NCBI GenBank assembly: GCA_019752015.1
Contig: JAIEMQ010000030.1
Coordinates: forward strand, 1 to 64,000
DNA length: 64,000 nt
From: Cyanobacteriota bacterium
GTDB lineage: Bacteria > Acidobacteriota > Vicinamibacteria > Vicinamibacterales > UBA2999
Reading direction: 5' to 3'
A program made the translations under genes and the position numbers. Positions 7,727-14,655 of the stretch are shown here, one piece after another. Below the pieces are notes generated by a model that had not been told where the DNA came from, did not search any database, and worked only from the letters and a program-made list of their open reading frames with translations. Within the stretch, counting starts at the first letter, position 1, and every line of letters starts with the position of its first letter.

Positions 7727-8631
7727 TTCCACAACTCCTCGGCGAGGCCGCCGTGATGCCCACCGCCGCCTCCGCCGCCGCTGCCGCGCCCGCCAATGCG
7801 CAGGCTCGATCCGCCGTAACATGAGAAGCCAGACCGCGCCACGCTTGAGGCGTGGCCGCCGCGGTAGTGCTCCGTGGTCACTTCGATGTCGTCGTGATCC
7901 CAGCGGTCGTCGGCGTCCCGATACTCGATGCGCAGGTCAGGGAAGTGAACCTCCTCATCGAAGTACGGGAGGTCGTGTTCATCGGCCCACGCGCGGATTT
8001 CCTCGTCGGTCCGATCGGGGTGGCCGTCGTAATCCGGGCGGTCGTGATCCCGCTCGTGAAGCCAGGTCTGATACTCACGCTTGAGCTCGTGGTCGAGCAT
8101 GACGCGCTCGATCCGCCCGCCACGCTCGGCGAGGCGCTCCGCCGCACGTTCGTAAGCGCGATAGACCTGAAGGTCATGTTCGCGTTCCCGTTCGCGTCTA
8201 AGGCCATCCCAGAAGGTCTGACGGCCACCGTGGTCGCGGTCTCGATGACGTTCGAGGAGCTTGCGGCCCTCCTTCGTCAGCGCCACGGCGTGCTCACGTG
8301 ATCCGTGCACACGAGCCGTCTCAACCAGCCCTTGTTCGCGAAGGTGCCGCAGGTCGCTTGAGCGTGGATCGAGCGGCCGATCGTGTTGATCACGCAGATC
8401 ACGACTGGAGACCACTCGAAACGCTCCGACGGTTGCGAGCGTGCGCGTCTCGGAGCCGCGCAACGTGTATTCACGATCGCGGTCTCGTACGATTTCGCGC
8501 TCCAGACCGCGCGGCAGGTCGAGATCACGCGTGAACGGCTCGCGCGAGTCGAAGGCGCGATCGGGCGGCTCGCGATCCGACCAGCGCGGCTCGTCCCGCG
8601 CATCAAGATCACGAGGGTCGAAATCCATATC
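7723..8631 (-). CDS. Mobile-element cassette protein 1 (Asp/Arg-rich, winged-helix), copy 1
   Basis: A 302-residue protein starting 'MDFDPRDLDARDEP'; an upstream in-frame extension covers the tRNA-derived repeat and is rejected. It has four parts. First is an Asp/Arg-rich N-terminus, followed by 'REYTLRGSETRTLATVGAFR'. Then comes a winged-helix segment ('LRHLREQGLVETARV', 'LTKEGRKLLERH') and a coiled region. The C-terminal domain contains 'FPDLRIEY' and 'DIEVTTEHYRG', with the spacing of acidic residues one might expect in a PD-(D/E)xK or replication-relaxation fold. The tail is Gly/His-rich. Copy 2 at 19117-19977 is highly similar. The function is unknown; a DNA-processing role in element transfer or replication is inference. 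Confidence 0.72.
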   Translation of the reverse strand, partial: DMDFDPRDLDARDEPRWSDREPPDRAFDSREPFTRDLDLPRGLEREIVRDRDREYTLRGSETRTLATVGAFRVVSSRDLRDQHDRPLDPRSSDLRHLREQGLVETARVHGSREHAVALTKEGRKLLERHRDRDHGGRQTFWDGLRREREREHDLQVYRAYERAAERLAERGGRIERVMLDHELKREYQTWLHERDHDRPDYDGHPDRTDEEIRAWADEHDLPYFDEEVHFPDLRIEYRDADDRWDHDDIEVTTEHYRGGHASSVARSGFSCYGGSSLRIGGRGSGGGGGGGHHGGLAEELWK

Positions 8632-8648
8632 TCTGTTCTTGACCTGGT

Positions 8649-8824
8649 TGGCTGACAAATGGCTGACAATCGGTCGCGGCTCGCAGTTTTCTGGGGTTGC
8701 CCCAAGCTGCGAATTTCCTGAGGAAAAGTCGGAGCAGTGGTTTCCCACTGCCCCCGGTTGCCTGGTTTGTTCCGCTTTGGGAGCGGAATGTCGCTGGTTC
8801 GAATCCAGTCGCCCCGACCACTTT
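8649..8824 (+). repeat. Attachment-site repeat, copy 1 (tRNA-Pro 3' half)
   Basis: This 176-bp sequence is repeated almost identically at 20624-20800. It begins with a tandem TGGCTGACAA motif (two copies in 22 bp) and continues with two small hairpins (GGGG/CCCC and GCAGTGG/CCACTGC). It ends in the 3' half of a tRNA gene at 8771-8820. Direct repeats ending at a tRNA 3' end are the hallmark of integrated elements that use tyrosine recombinases. TGGCTGACAA could be an arm-type integrase site. Confidence 0.85.
8771..8820 (+). tRNA. tRNA-Pro(UGG) 3'-half fragment (att core)
   Basis: The anticodon arm is TCCGC-TTTGGGA-GCGGA with a perfect 5-bp stem and anticodon TGG. It is followed by variable loop AATGT, a T arm with TTCGAAT loop, acceptor 3' strand CGCCCCG, discriminator A and CCA. 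No upstream sequence can pair with CGCCCCG, and no normal D arm is present. It is therefore a non-functional 3' fragment regenerated by integration, not a complete tRNA gene. Confidence 0.8.
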
Positions 8825-8926
8825 TTCGGAGATTTTTTGAAGTTCGGGCGCGCCGCCCATCCGAAAAGCTGCCGTCGGCTCACAAATGGCCATGATGTCG
8901 TTGCGGCACGCGGCTCATTTGGAACG

Positions 8927-9247
8927 TTAGGCACCTACACGAATGAGAGTCTTCGGCCTCAAAGCTTTCAGCGCTTCGAGCACTTGCGGTATCAGCGGCT
9001 CCACGGATTCCAGGCGATTGCTCTCGGCGATCAGCACGACGACTGCGACGGGGAGCGCGGCCAGATTCTGTTGGAATTCGATGTTGCGGTCGGCGGTCAG
9101 CACGACGTCAAACTTGCCGGCGGCTTGACGCAGCAGCACGCCGTTACTTAAGCTCGCCCAGGACTCGGCTTGCACAGTCGATACTTCATGGCCAGTCAGC
9201 GCCGAGCCAAGCGGGCGCGGCAGCGACTCATCGAGCAGGATGCGCAC
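8927..9247 (-). CDS. DUF5615 PIN-like toxin
   Basis: A 106-residue protein of the DUF5615 PIN-like (Mut7-C) group. It has 'MRILLDESLPRPL' with the first acidic catalytic residue (Asp at 6, Glu at 7) and 'DVVLTADRNIEFQQNL' with the second Asp cluster around residues 66-73. These positions match the metal-binding acidic residues of PIN nucleases. It overlaps the upstream DUF433 gene by 20 bp. The DUF433/DUF5615 pair is a recognised toxin-antitoxin arrangement. It is the first operon inside the left boundary of the island. Confidence 0.88.
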   Translation of the reverse strand: MRILLDESLPRPLGSALTGHEVSTVQAESWASLSNGVLLRQAAGKFDVVLTADRNIEFQQNLAALPVAVVVLIAESNRLESVEPLIPQVLEALKALRPKTLIRVGA

Positions 9248-9461
9248 GAGAGACTAAGAGGTTGGCGCCGATCTCCAACGCCGCGACGGCCTGTTCGCGC
9301 GTAACCGAGGGAAAGTGATCCAGGAAACGCTCGAGTGAATCACCAGCGGCCAGATAATCCACCAGGTTCTTGATTGGAACCCTAGTGCCGGCAAATACCG
9401 GCGTGCCGCCTAGAACGTCCGGATCGCACCGAACGACAGACTCGACAGTGGGCGTAGACAT
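9228..9461 (-). CDS. DUF433 antitoxin
   Basis: A 77-residue DUF433 protein. 'VRCDPDVLGGTPVFAGTRVP' (about residues 10-29) is the family signature, and the following helices ('LVDYLAAGDSLERFLDHFP', 'REQAVAALEIGANLL') form its helix-turn-helix-like fold. In known pairs this protein neutralises the DUF5615 nuclease and binds the operon promoter. Its gene precedes and overlaps the toxin gene, as expected. Confidence 0.9.
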   Translation of the reverse strand: MSTPTVESVVRCDPDVLGGTPVFAGTRVPIKNLVDYLAAGDSLERFLDHFPSVTREQAVAALEIGANLLVSRAHPAR

Positions 9462-9510
9462 ATCGAACCTTCTGGCTCATGCTACTCCCAATCGAGCTAC
9501 GGTGCCTATC

Positions 9511-10074
9511 ATGAAGCCGACGCGCTTCGCGGGGGGTTCATTCCGAGGCGTTCGGCGGACCTCCAGGAACGAATTGATCGAGATCCGAGACGAGCAGCGG
9601 GACGACGTCGACGCGGTTCGGGATGTGAATCGACAGGCCTTCGGTCACGAGCAAGAAGGTCGAATCATCGATGCGCTGCGTGAACGCGGCGGGGTGGTCC
9701 TGTCGCTCGTCGCCGTGACGAACGGCACAATTGTCGGCCATATCATGTTCAGCCCAGCGACCGTCGGGCCTGTGCTCGGGGCAGCGCTGGGGCCGATGGC
9801 GGTGGCCCCGGGCAATCAACGGAAAGGCATTGGCACCCAGCTCGTGGCCCGCGGAGTCGAACAGCTCCGAAACCGCGGTTGTCCATTTATCGTCGTCATC
9901 GGGCATCCAGCGTTCTATGCGCGGTTCGGGTTTCAGTCGGCGCCAGCGCAGGCATTGACGTGCGCATGGGATGTGCCCGCTGCGGCGTTCATGGTGAATG
10001 TGCTACACCCCGATAGTGCTGGTCGCCTGCAAGGCTCGGTCGAGTACCGCACGGAGTTCTCGACGGTTGAATAG
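9511..10074 (+). CDS. GNAT-family N-acetyltransferase
   Basis: A 187-residue acetyltransferase. The conserved acetyl-CoA site 'LGPMAVAPGNQRKGIGTQLV' (about residues 92-111) contains the Q/RxxGxG/A signature as QRKGIG. 'VVIGHPAFYARFGF' is typical of the subgroup that includes YhbS-like enzymes. Homology begins at 'IEIRDEQRDDVDAVR', so translation may start at TTG near 9573 instead of ATG at 9511. The substrate is unknown. It is convergent with the integrase remnant and appears to occupy the place where the rest of that gene would have been. Confidence 0.82.
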   Translation: MKPTRFAGGSFRGVRRTSRNELIEIRDEQRDDVDAVRDVNRQAFGHEQEGRIIDALRERGGVVLSLVAVTNGTIVGHIMFSPATVGPVLGAALGPMAVAPGNQRKGIGTQLVARGVEQLRNRGCPFIVVIGHPAFYARFGFQSAPAQALTCAWDVPAAAFMVNVLHPDSAGRLQGSVEYRTEFSTVE

Positions 10075-10100
10075 GCATCCGCCGCCGAACGAATTGCGGA

Positions 10101-10270
10101 TTCTGCTTCCTGTTTGGACATGACCGCTGCCTTTGCGCCGCGTGCAAACGCGAACGCGTTCACCGGCATACGGCATCGGCGGCCCTTGTGCATCACATCC
10201 AGCCCCATGGATGGCCGCAGCGCGGGCTCCTCTTGCAGCCCTTGCTGCGACATGGCTTTCGAACGGCCAT
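10101..10270 (-). pseudogene. Tyrosine integrase remnant (N-terminus only)
   Basis: ATG at 10270 follows a perfect AGGAGG ribosome site (10277-10282). It reads 'MAVRKPCRSKGCKRSPRCGH' and then hits a stop. The next frame, from about 10210, continues with 'LDVMHKGRRCRMPVNAFAFA' and 'SKQEAE'. Together they match, from memory, the Cys-rich N-terminal arm-binding region of phage-type integrases from soil bacteria. One missing G in the GGGG run near 10207 would join the frames. Similarity stops at about 10101, so the catalytic domain is deleted. It lies 18 bp downstream of the excisionase gene, the normal xis-int order. Confidence 0.65.
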
Positions 10271-10288
10271 ACGGGTCCTCCTTTCGGG

Positions 10289-10558
10289 TTACGAGGGTTT
10301 TGTTGGTGCGCCTCGACGGATCCAGTCGAGGACGTCTGTTGGATGGAACCTCCTTCCTCTGACGCCGAACCGTTGTGACACGAGCAACCCGCGCAGGTAC
10401 GCGCGGCGGACTGTCTCCTCGTGGCAGCCGACGAACTCGGCTACTTCGAACGCGGTCAGGAGATGATTCGGCAGTCCGTCAGTCGCCGGTCCGTTGCTCG
10501 CCGCCGGCTGTGCGGCTTCCGCAGTATGCGCCGATTCGGTGTAGATCGTCTTCCTCAT
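10289..10558 (-). CDS. Excisionase-type helix-turn-helix protein
   Basis: An 89-residue protein with a MerR-like/HTH_17 domain in its C-terminal 55 residues. 'LLTAFEVAEFVGCHEETVRR' is the helix-turn-helix, and 'RFGVRGRRFHPTDVLDWIRR' is the wing and final helix seen in excisionases. The first 30 residues are Ala/Thr-rich and probably disordered. It precedes the truncated integrase on the same strand with a short gap, so it was probably the directionality factor of this island. It looks intact although its integrase is not. Confidence 0.82.
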   Translation of the reverse strand: MRKTIYTESAHTAEAAQPAASNGPATDGLPNHLLTAFEVAEFVGCHEETVRRAYLRGLLVSQRFGVRGRRFHPTDVLDWIRRGAPTKPS

Positions 10559-11549
10559 CGGAATCCTCCAGACGTTTGCGGCATCGGACTCTCGTACGAC
10601 GCCTGGTTCTCGATTGACGAACCGAGTCGGAATGGTGCGACGGGAAGACGATCACTCGAGGCGATCGTCTCGCGTTGCGGACCCGGTGAGCGGGATTCAG
10701 AAGGCTGCGCGCAGCGCAACGCTCGAAATCAGCCGCCGTGCCGAAGGGCGATGCGTGGCGATGTGCGCGACGCATCGCGACTCCGGCGACCGTGGCGAGC
10801 GTCCTCTCTTAAGGGAGAAGTCGTCGGCAGCGGTTTAACAGGGAGGTTTCACCGGCCACGGTTGGTGCGCCTGTGAGCGGCGGGCAATGTACCGGCCGTC
10901 GTCAGATCGTGGGTCGCGTTTGCGAGCCGTCGATGGCGATATGGCGATCAACGCGTTCGGCTTGCGACCATTCCAACCGTTCCGATCTTGGGGCTTCGTG
11001 CGTTGACCCTGAGGGCAACGGCGTGAAGCACTCCACGTGGCCTGAGACGACGTGGAGGGGTGGCGACCCTTCGCCACAACAACGATACCTTGACGCTACG
11101 AGCGTTCGCGATTTCTGTCAAGCTCAAGCGATCGACTCTATCAATGTGAGTTCTAGGTGCATTGCCCTGTCTGGCTCGTACGTTCGGTGATAGGAGGCTG
11201 ATGATGCGGGACCGACAGCTTCGGATTGCCGCCTGAGACGAAGTTTCTACGATCGATATCGATTTTGTGATCGTTGTTGAACTCGCGCTTCCTGCTGGCA
11301 TTTCGGATAGTGACTGGCGAAAAGTTGCGACCCCTGGTGATTGGCAGAGTGACGGGTGATGCACCTGAAGCCGAACGTCCCGGTGTTCTGCTCATCCCTA
11401 AACGTTGCTCGTTGGTTTCCACTTGACCGACCGCCGGAGCGTGCTTGACTTTGCACCCTGCTTTGCGGCACTGTTGCCACCTCTCCTCCCACTGCCCCCT
11501 GACAAATCCCCCCACATCCACGCGCATGCGGAGCGTGTCAGGAGGGAGT
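10559..11549. other. Gene-free region upstream of the lasso locus and xis
   Basis: No ORF in this 990-bp stretch has recognisable motifs or convincing coding character. It lies between the minus-strand xis-int operon and the plus-strand lasso locus and so should contain both promoters. Small dyads are visible (CTCCACG/CGTGGAG around 11031-11056, GTGGCGA/TCGCCAC near 11061-11079). I cannot assign promoters with confidence. Confidence 0.5.
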
Positions 11550-11843
11550 ATGCCTCGCCGCCGACGCTTCTCGAATCCGTCGCTCCGTCAGGTTCACCTC
11601 CGCCTGACCGCGGCGGATTACGCATTTGTCCACCGTCTTGCGCGCTCGCGCGACGAGAGCGTGTCGCAATTCTTGCGACGTTTGATTCGCCGTTGGCGCG
11701 ATCGCGCTCGAGAAACTGGTACCGCCGCGGTACCGAAATTTGCGGACTCCGGCATCACCGGCGAAACTGCGGACTCGCCCCCGGAAAGGACTGCGGGCCA
11801 TCATGGCCGTAAAGACAGTACTCGCAACCGCGGCCGGCTCTGA
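11550..11843 (+). CDS. Basic ribbon-helix-helix-like protein
   Basis: A 97-residue protein starting 'MPRRRRFSNPSL'. 'RQVHLRLTAADYAFVHRLAR' followed by 'ESVSQFLRRLIRRWRDRARE' has the beta-strand, helix, helix layout of ribbon-helix-helix DNA-binding proteins such as CopG or MobC types. The last 35 residues are polar and probably disordered. The 3' end overlaps the start of the lasso B gene by 41 bp in another frame. The two are therefore likely coexpressed, and this protein may regulate the locus or belong to the transfer functions of the island. Neither role can be decided from sequence. Confidence 0.6.
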   Translation: MPRRRRFSNPSLRQVHLRLTAADYAFVHRLARSRDESVSQFLRRLIRRWRDRARETGTAAVPKFADSGITGETADSPPERTAGHHGRKDSTRNRGRL

Positions 11844-12558
11844 AGATCATCGGCGGTGGCAGCGTGGCGCCAGCGTGTTTGTGTGTAAGTACGACGGCGG
11901 CACCGCGCTGCTCTCGGTCAGGACAGGGAATTACTTCACGCTGAATGACGCTGGGAGCGCACTGTGGGCACGGCTCACTAGCGGACTGACCCTAGAGGAG
12001 GCCGCGCGTAGCCTCGCAGCCGATTACGAGATTTCTCTGGACGCCGCACGACACGACGCCGCCGAACTCCTCACACAACTGTTATCCAAAGCCTTGCTCG
12101 AACCGCGGGTTAATCGCCACAGCGACGCTGCCATGTCGGCTACCGCGCGGCAACGCCCGCTGTCGGCCACGGACACCCTGCGCGTACCATCGCTGCTTCG
12201 CACCTGGCTGACACTGATCAAGTTCCATGTCCTGCTGAAGGTAGGCCGTCTCACGCAGATTGCGGAACCGGGCCTCAATGTGACATCGAAGCGGTCGGCC
12301 ACGGTTCTCGATCCTGTATTGCGAGATGCACTGAATCGCCGCGTGCGCACGGCGGCGGCATGGTTGCCATTTCAAGTCGCTTGCCTTGCGCAAAGTCTGA
12401 CCGTCATCGACATTCTCCGTCGGCACGGCCTTGAAGCCACGCTGCGAGTCGGCATCTATCCCTACCCATTCTCGGCTCACGCGTGGGCGGAATGCGGTGG
12501 ACAACCAGTGAACGAGTTGCCGGAAGAACTGCTGCGCTATCGCGCGATTACGAGCTGA
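11803..12558 (+). CDS. Lasso peptide B1-B2 fusion protein (leader recognition plus leader peptidase)
   Basis: A 251-residue fusion of the two lasso maturation functions. Residues about 18-100 form a PqqD-like RiPP recognition element ('LLSVRTGNYFTLNDAGSALW', 'LTLEEAARSLAADYEI') that binds the precursor leader. Residues about 140-250 form the transglutaminase-like B2 protease, with the catalytic Cys in 'FQVACLAQSLTVIDILRRHG' and the His in 'PFSAHAWAECGGQPVNE'. It cleaves the leader using ATP-driven coupling with the cyclase. It is followed 15 bp later by the cyclase gene with an ideal ribosome site. Fused B proteins are typical of proteobacterial-type loci. Confidence 0.88.
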   Translation: MAVKTVLATAAGSEDHRRWQRGASVFVCKYDGGTALLSVRTGNYFTLNDAGSALWARLTSGLTLEEAARSLAADYEISLDAARHDAAELLTQLLSKALLEPRVNRHSDAAMSATARQRPLSATDTLRVPSLLRTWLTLIKFHVLLKVGRLTQIAEPGLNVTSKRSATVLDPVLRDALNRRVRTAAAWLPFQVACLAQSLTVIDILRRHGLEATLRVGIYPYPFSAHAWAECGGQPVNELPEELLRYRAITS

Positions 12559-12573
12559 ATCTGGAGGTCGCAC

Positions 12574-14389
12574 GTGTTTCTCGTGTTTGCTGCCGCCGAT
12601 CCGCGCACCGTGACGGCATTCCTGCATGATTGGCGAACTACGCACCCCGCCTGGTCGGAGGCGTGGCGCGCCCCGTGCAGCGTCAGCTTCGTGAACGATG
12701 GCTCGGCGGTCGCACACGTTCCTCAGCTGGCGATGTCGGCAGCGGGAACCGTGCGATTACGACGAATCGCCCGACGCAATGCGGCCACGCCGTTCGATCA
12801 CCTCGGAGCCGCCTTCGATGCCGCCCGGAAATCACGCCGTCCAGGACCTCGACGGGTGCTTTTCGTTCGCGGTACTCGATCGAAACGCCGGGTCGCTTCT
12901 CGCTTTCCGCGACCATTGCGGCCTGGCGGCGTTGTATTGGGCCGAGAAACACGATGGGATTCTAATTTCCGACTCATTGCAGGTGTTCGAACGCAATGCC
13001 GGGTTTGAACACCACACCATCGCTGAATTCATAGCCACCGGCCGGGTCGGCGTGCGCTCCACGATCTGGCATGGCGTCCAACAAGTTCCTCCTGCTTGCG
13101 CATTGGGCTGGCAAGACGGACGTCACACGGTCGAACGTTTCTTCCAGTGGACGTCCGGCGTCGTCGGCGCTTCGATGGCCAGTGATGAAGCGGCGAACGA
13201 ATGCCGCCGCCTGATGTTCGACGCGGTTGATGCAGAGATGGATCAGGGGTCGAGCACTTGGGCGGATCTTTCTGGAGGCCACGATTCGTCATCGGTGGCG
13301 TCGATTGCGGGTGCCCTCAGCCGACAACAGTCGTACCGGCGGCTCGGAGGCACCGTCACGTTCGTGGATTCGCTCGGTGAAGGCGACGAGACGGCGTTCG
13401 CGAAAACGGTAGTCGATCAGTACCAACTCGATTGGATTCGCGTCCACAACCCGTGGCCATGGCAAGAGGACGGACTTCCGCCTCCGGAGACGGACAGTCC
13501 GACACGCGATTACCCATACTGGGCTCGTGACCGCGCCGTCATGCGGGAACTCGCGGCCAGAGGCGGGACAAACGTCATGAGCGGAGCTGGCCCAGACTAT
13601 TACTTGCCGCTGACGGCCACGCATGCGCTCGACCGCGCCTCTAAATACCGATTCGGTGAAGCGGCAGCCATCATCCACGAATGGACGGTACAGAATCGGA
13701 CCACGTTCAGTCATGTCGTGCCGAGGGAGCTGCTCCTTCCGCTCCTACCAACATGCGTGCAATCAGCCGTGCTCCGGCGTCGCGTCAAGATCCCGCGATG
13801 GATCCGGCAGGACTTCTCCGCGCGTCGCACATTTGTCGATGCACAAGTTGCACGCGATGTAATTCACGGATGGCCCGGTTCGTTGAGCGCTGAACGCGCC
13901 GGTCAGCGGCTGAGCGAGCTTGGTTCGGCGCTCGAAGGCTGGCGCAAGACCGCGGGCCTCGAAGTGCGCCATCCGTTGCTGTCGGTGCCGCTGGTGCAGT
14001 TCTGTCTGGCGTTGGATCACCGATTGCGAACGAATTACCGTCGGCCGAAACCCGTCCTTCGGTTCGCAATGCGGGGCATCGTGCCTGCGACAGTGCTCGA
14101 GCGCGTTACCAAGGGATCGCTGGTCTTGCCTCGCGTCTGTTGGGCGCTGAACTTCGAACGACAACGTATTGCCGCGATGGCGCGCAATTCCGTGCTCGCC
14201 GACCTGGGAGTCATCGAACCGCGAAGGTTGTTGACCTCGGTGGATGCTTGCGCCAGTGGTCTGGACACCGCGCGTCACGTGTACTTCGCGCTCAGCCTCG
14301 AGACCTGGCTGTCCGTCAAGGCCGGGAGGGGCGACGCATTTGCCGCGGCGGTAGAGGTTCCCCCTTTTATGAAAGGAAGTAACCCATGA
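12574..14389 (+). CDS. Lasso peptide cyclase (asparagine synthetase homologue), frame interrupted
   Basis: ATP-dependent macrolactam synthetase that would join the core N-terminus to an Asp or Glu side chain. GTG at 12574 has a GGAGG ribosome site with 6-nt spacing and opens a frame beginning 'MFLVFAAADPRTVTAFLHDW'. From about 12827 the homologous sequence continues in another frame: 'GNHAVQDLDGCFSFAVLD', an amidotransferase-like segment. The PP-loop follows in 'WADLSGGHDSSSVASIAGAL', and the synthetase domain runs to the stop at 14389. Removing one C from the CCC run at 12824-12826 restores a single frame ('FDAA' joined to 'GNHAV'). It is either a recent mutation or a sequencing error. If the break is real, the gene could still start internally at 12698 but would lack part of its N-terminal domain. 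Confidence 0.85.
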
Positions 14390-14553
14390 TGAAGAAGAAT
14401 GTGACTCCAGAACCGTCGAAGACCCCGAAACTCCGCTACTCGAAGCCGGAAATTGTCGAACGGGGTTCTGTTGCTGAGCGCACGCTGAATTCCGAGTCGG
14501 GTGCTGATCCGGAAGGACTCGAAGACAACATCGTGTGGGTAACTGAGATCTAA
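14386..14553 (+). CDS. Lasso peptide precursor
   Basis: A 55-residue precursor whose ATG overlaps the cyclase stop (ATGA). Leader residues 1-34 contain 'LRYSKPEIVERG', that is Y18-x-x-P21-x-I23, the motif bound by B1, plus a conserved Gly at 27. They end in Thr33-Leu34, with Thr at the penultimate leader position as in almost all lasso leaders. The predicted core is 21 residues, starting Asn-Ser-Glu-Ser-Gly-Ala-Asp-Pro-Glu and ending '...NIVWVTEI'. Ring closure to Glu at core position 9 (or Asp 7) is possible; position 8 is Pro. Asn at position 1 is unusual. The leader resembles the 'YSKPSL' leader of the Firmicutes lasso peptide paeninodin (from memory). Confidence 0.85.
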   Translation: MMKKNVTPEPSKTPKLRYSKPEIVERGSVAERTLNSESGADPEGLEDNIVWVTEI

Positions 14554-14589
14554 CCTGCGGGGACACCTCGTCCCCGCAGGCTCCTTTTT
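14554..14589 (+). terminator. Rho-independent terminator after the lasso precursor
   Basis: Perfect 10-bp arms CCTGCGGGGA (14554-14563) and TCCCCGCAGG (14571-14580) with a 7-nt loop are followed by CTCCTTTTTG. The hairpin begins immediately after the precursor stop codon. It should end or strongly attenuate the B-C-A transcript and protect the precursor mRNA 3' end, leaving the permease downstream to read-through or its own promoter. Confidence 0.9.
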
Positions 14590-14655
14590 GTGCAGCGGCG
14601 TCTTGACTGTCGGGGATGGGCGCGCGTAGCCTCCGGGGTATCAGCGCGAGGTGCC

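Noticed and set aside
8661-8820. A complete tRNA-Pro gene
   Set aside because: The anticodon and T arms with CCA are present, but the upstream 26 bases cannot form the acceptor strand (CGGGGCG expected) or a D arm, so it is a fragment.
10948-11364. Minus-strand frame of 138 codons between xis and the lasso genes
   Set aside because: No motif, no plausible ribosome site and low-complexity Ser/Arg composition.
12698-12830. ATG-type start at 12698 as the true cyclase start
   Set aside because: The first 40 residues from there are Arg/Ser/Pro-rich and unlike the family, whereas the 12574 start has an ideal ribosome site; kept only as a fallback.
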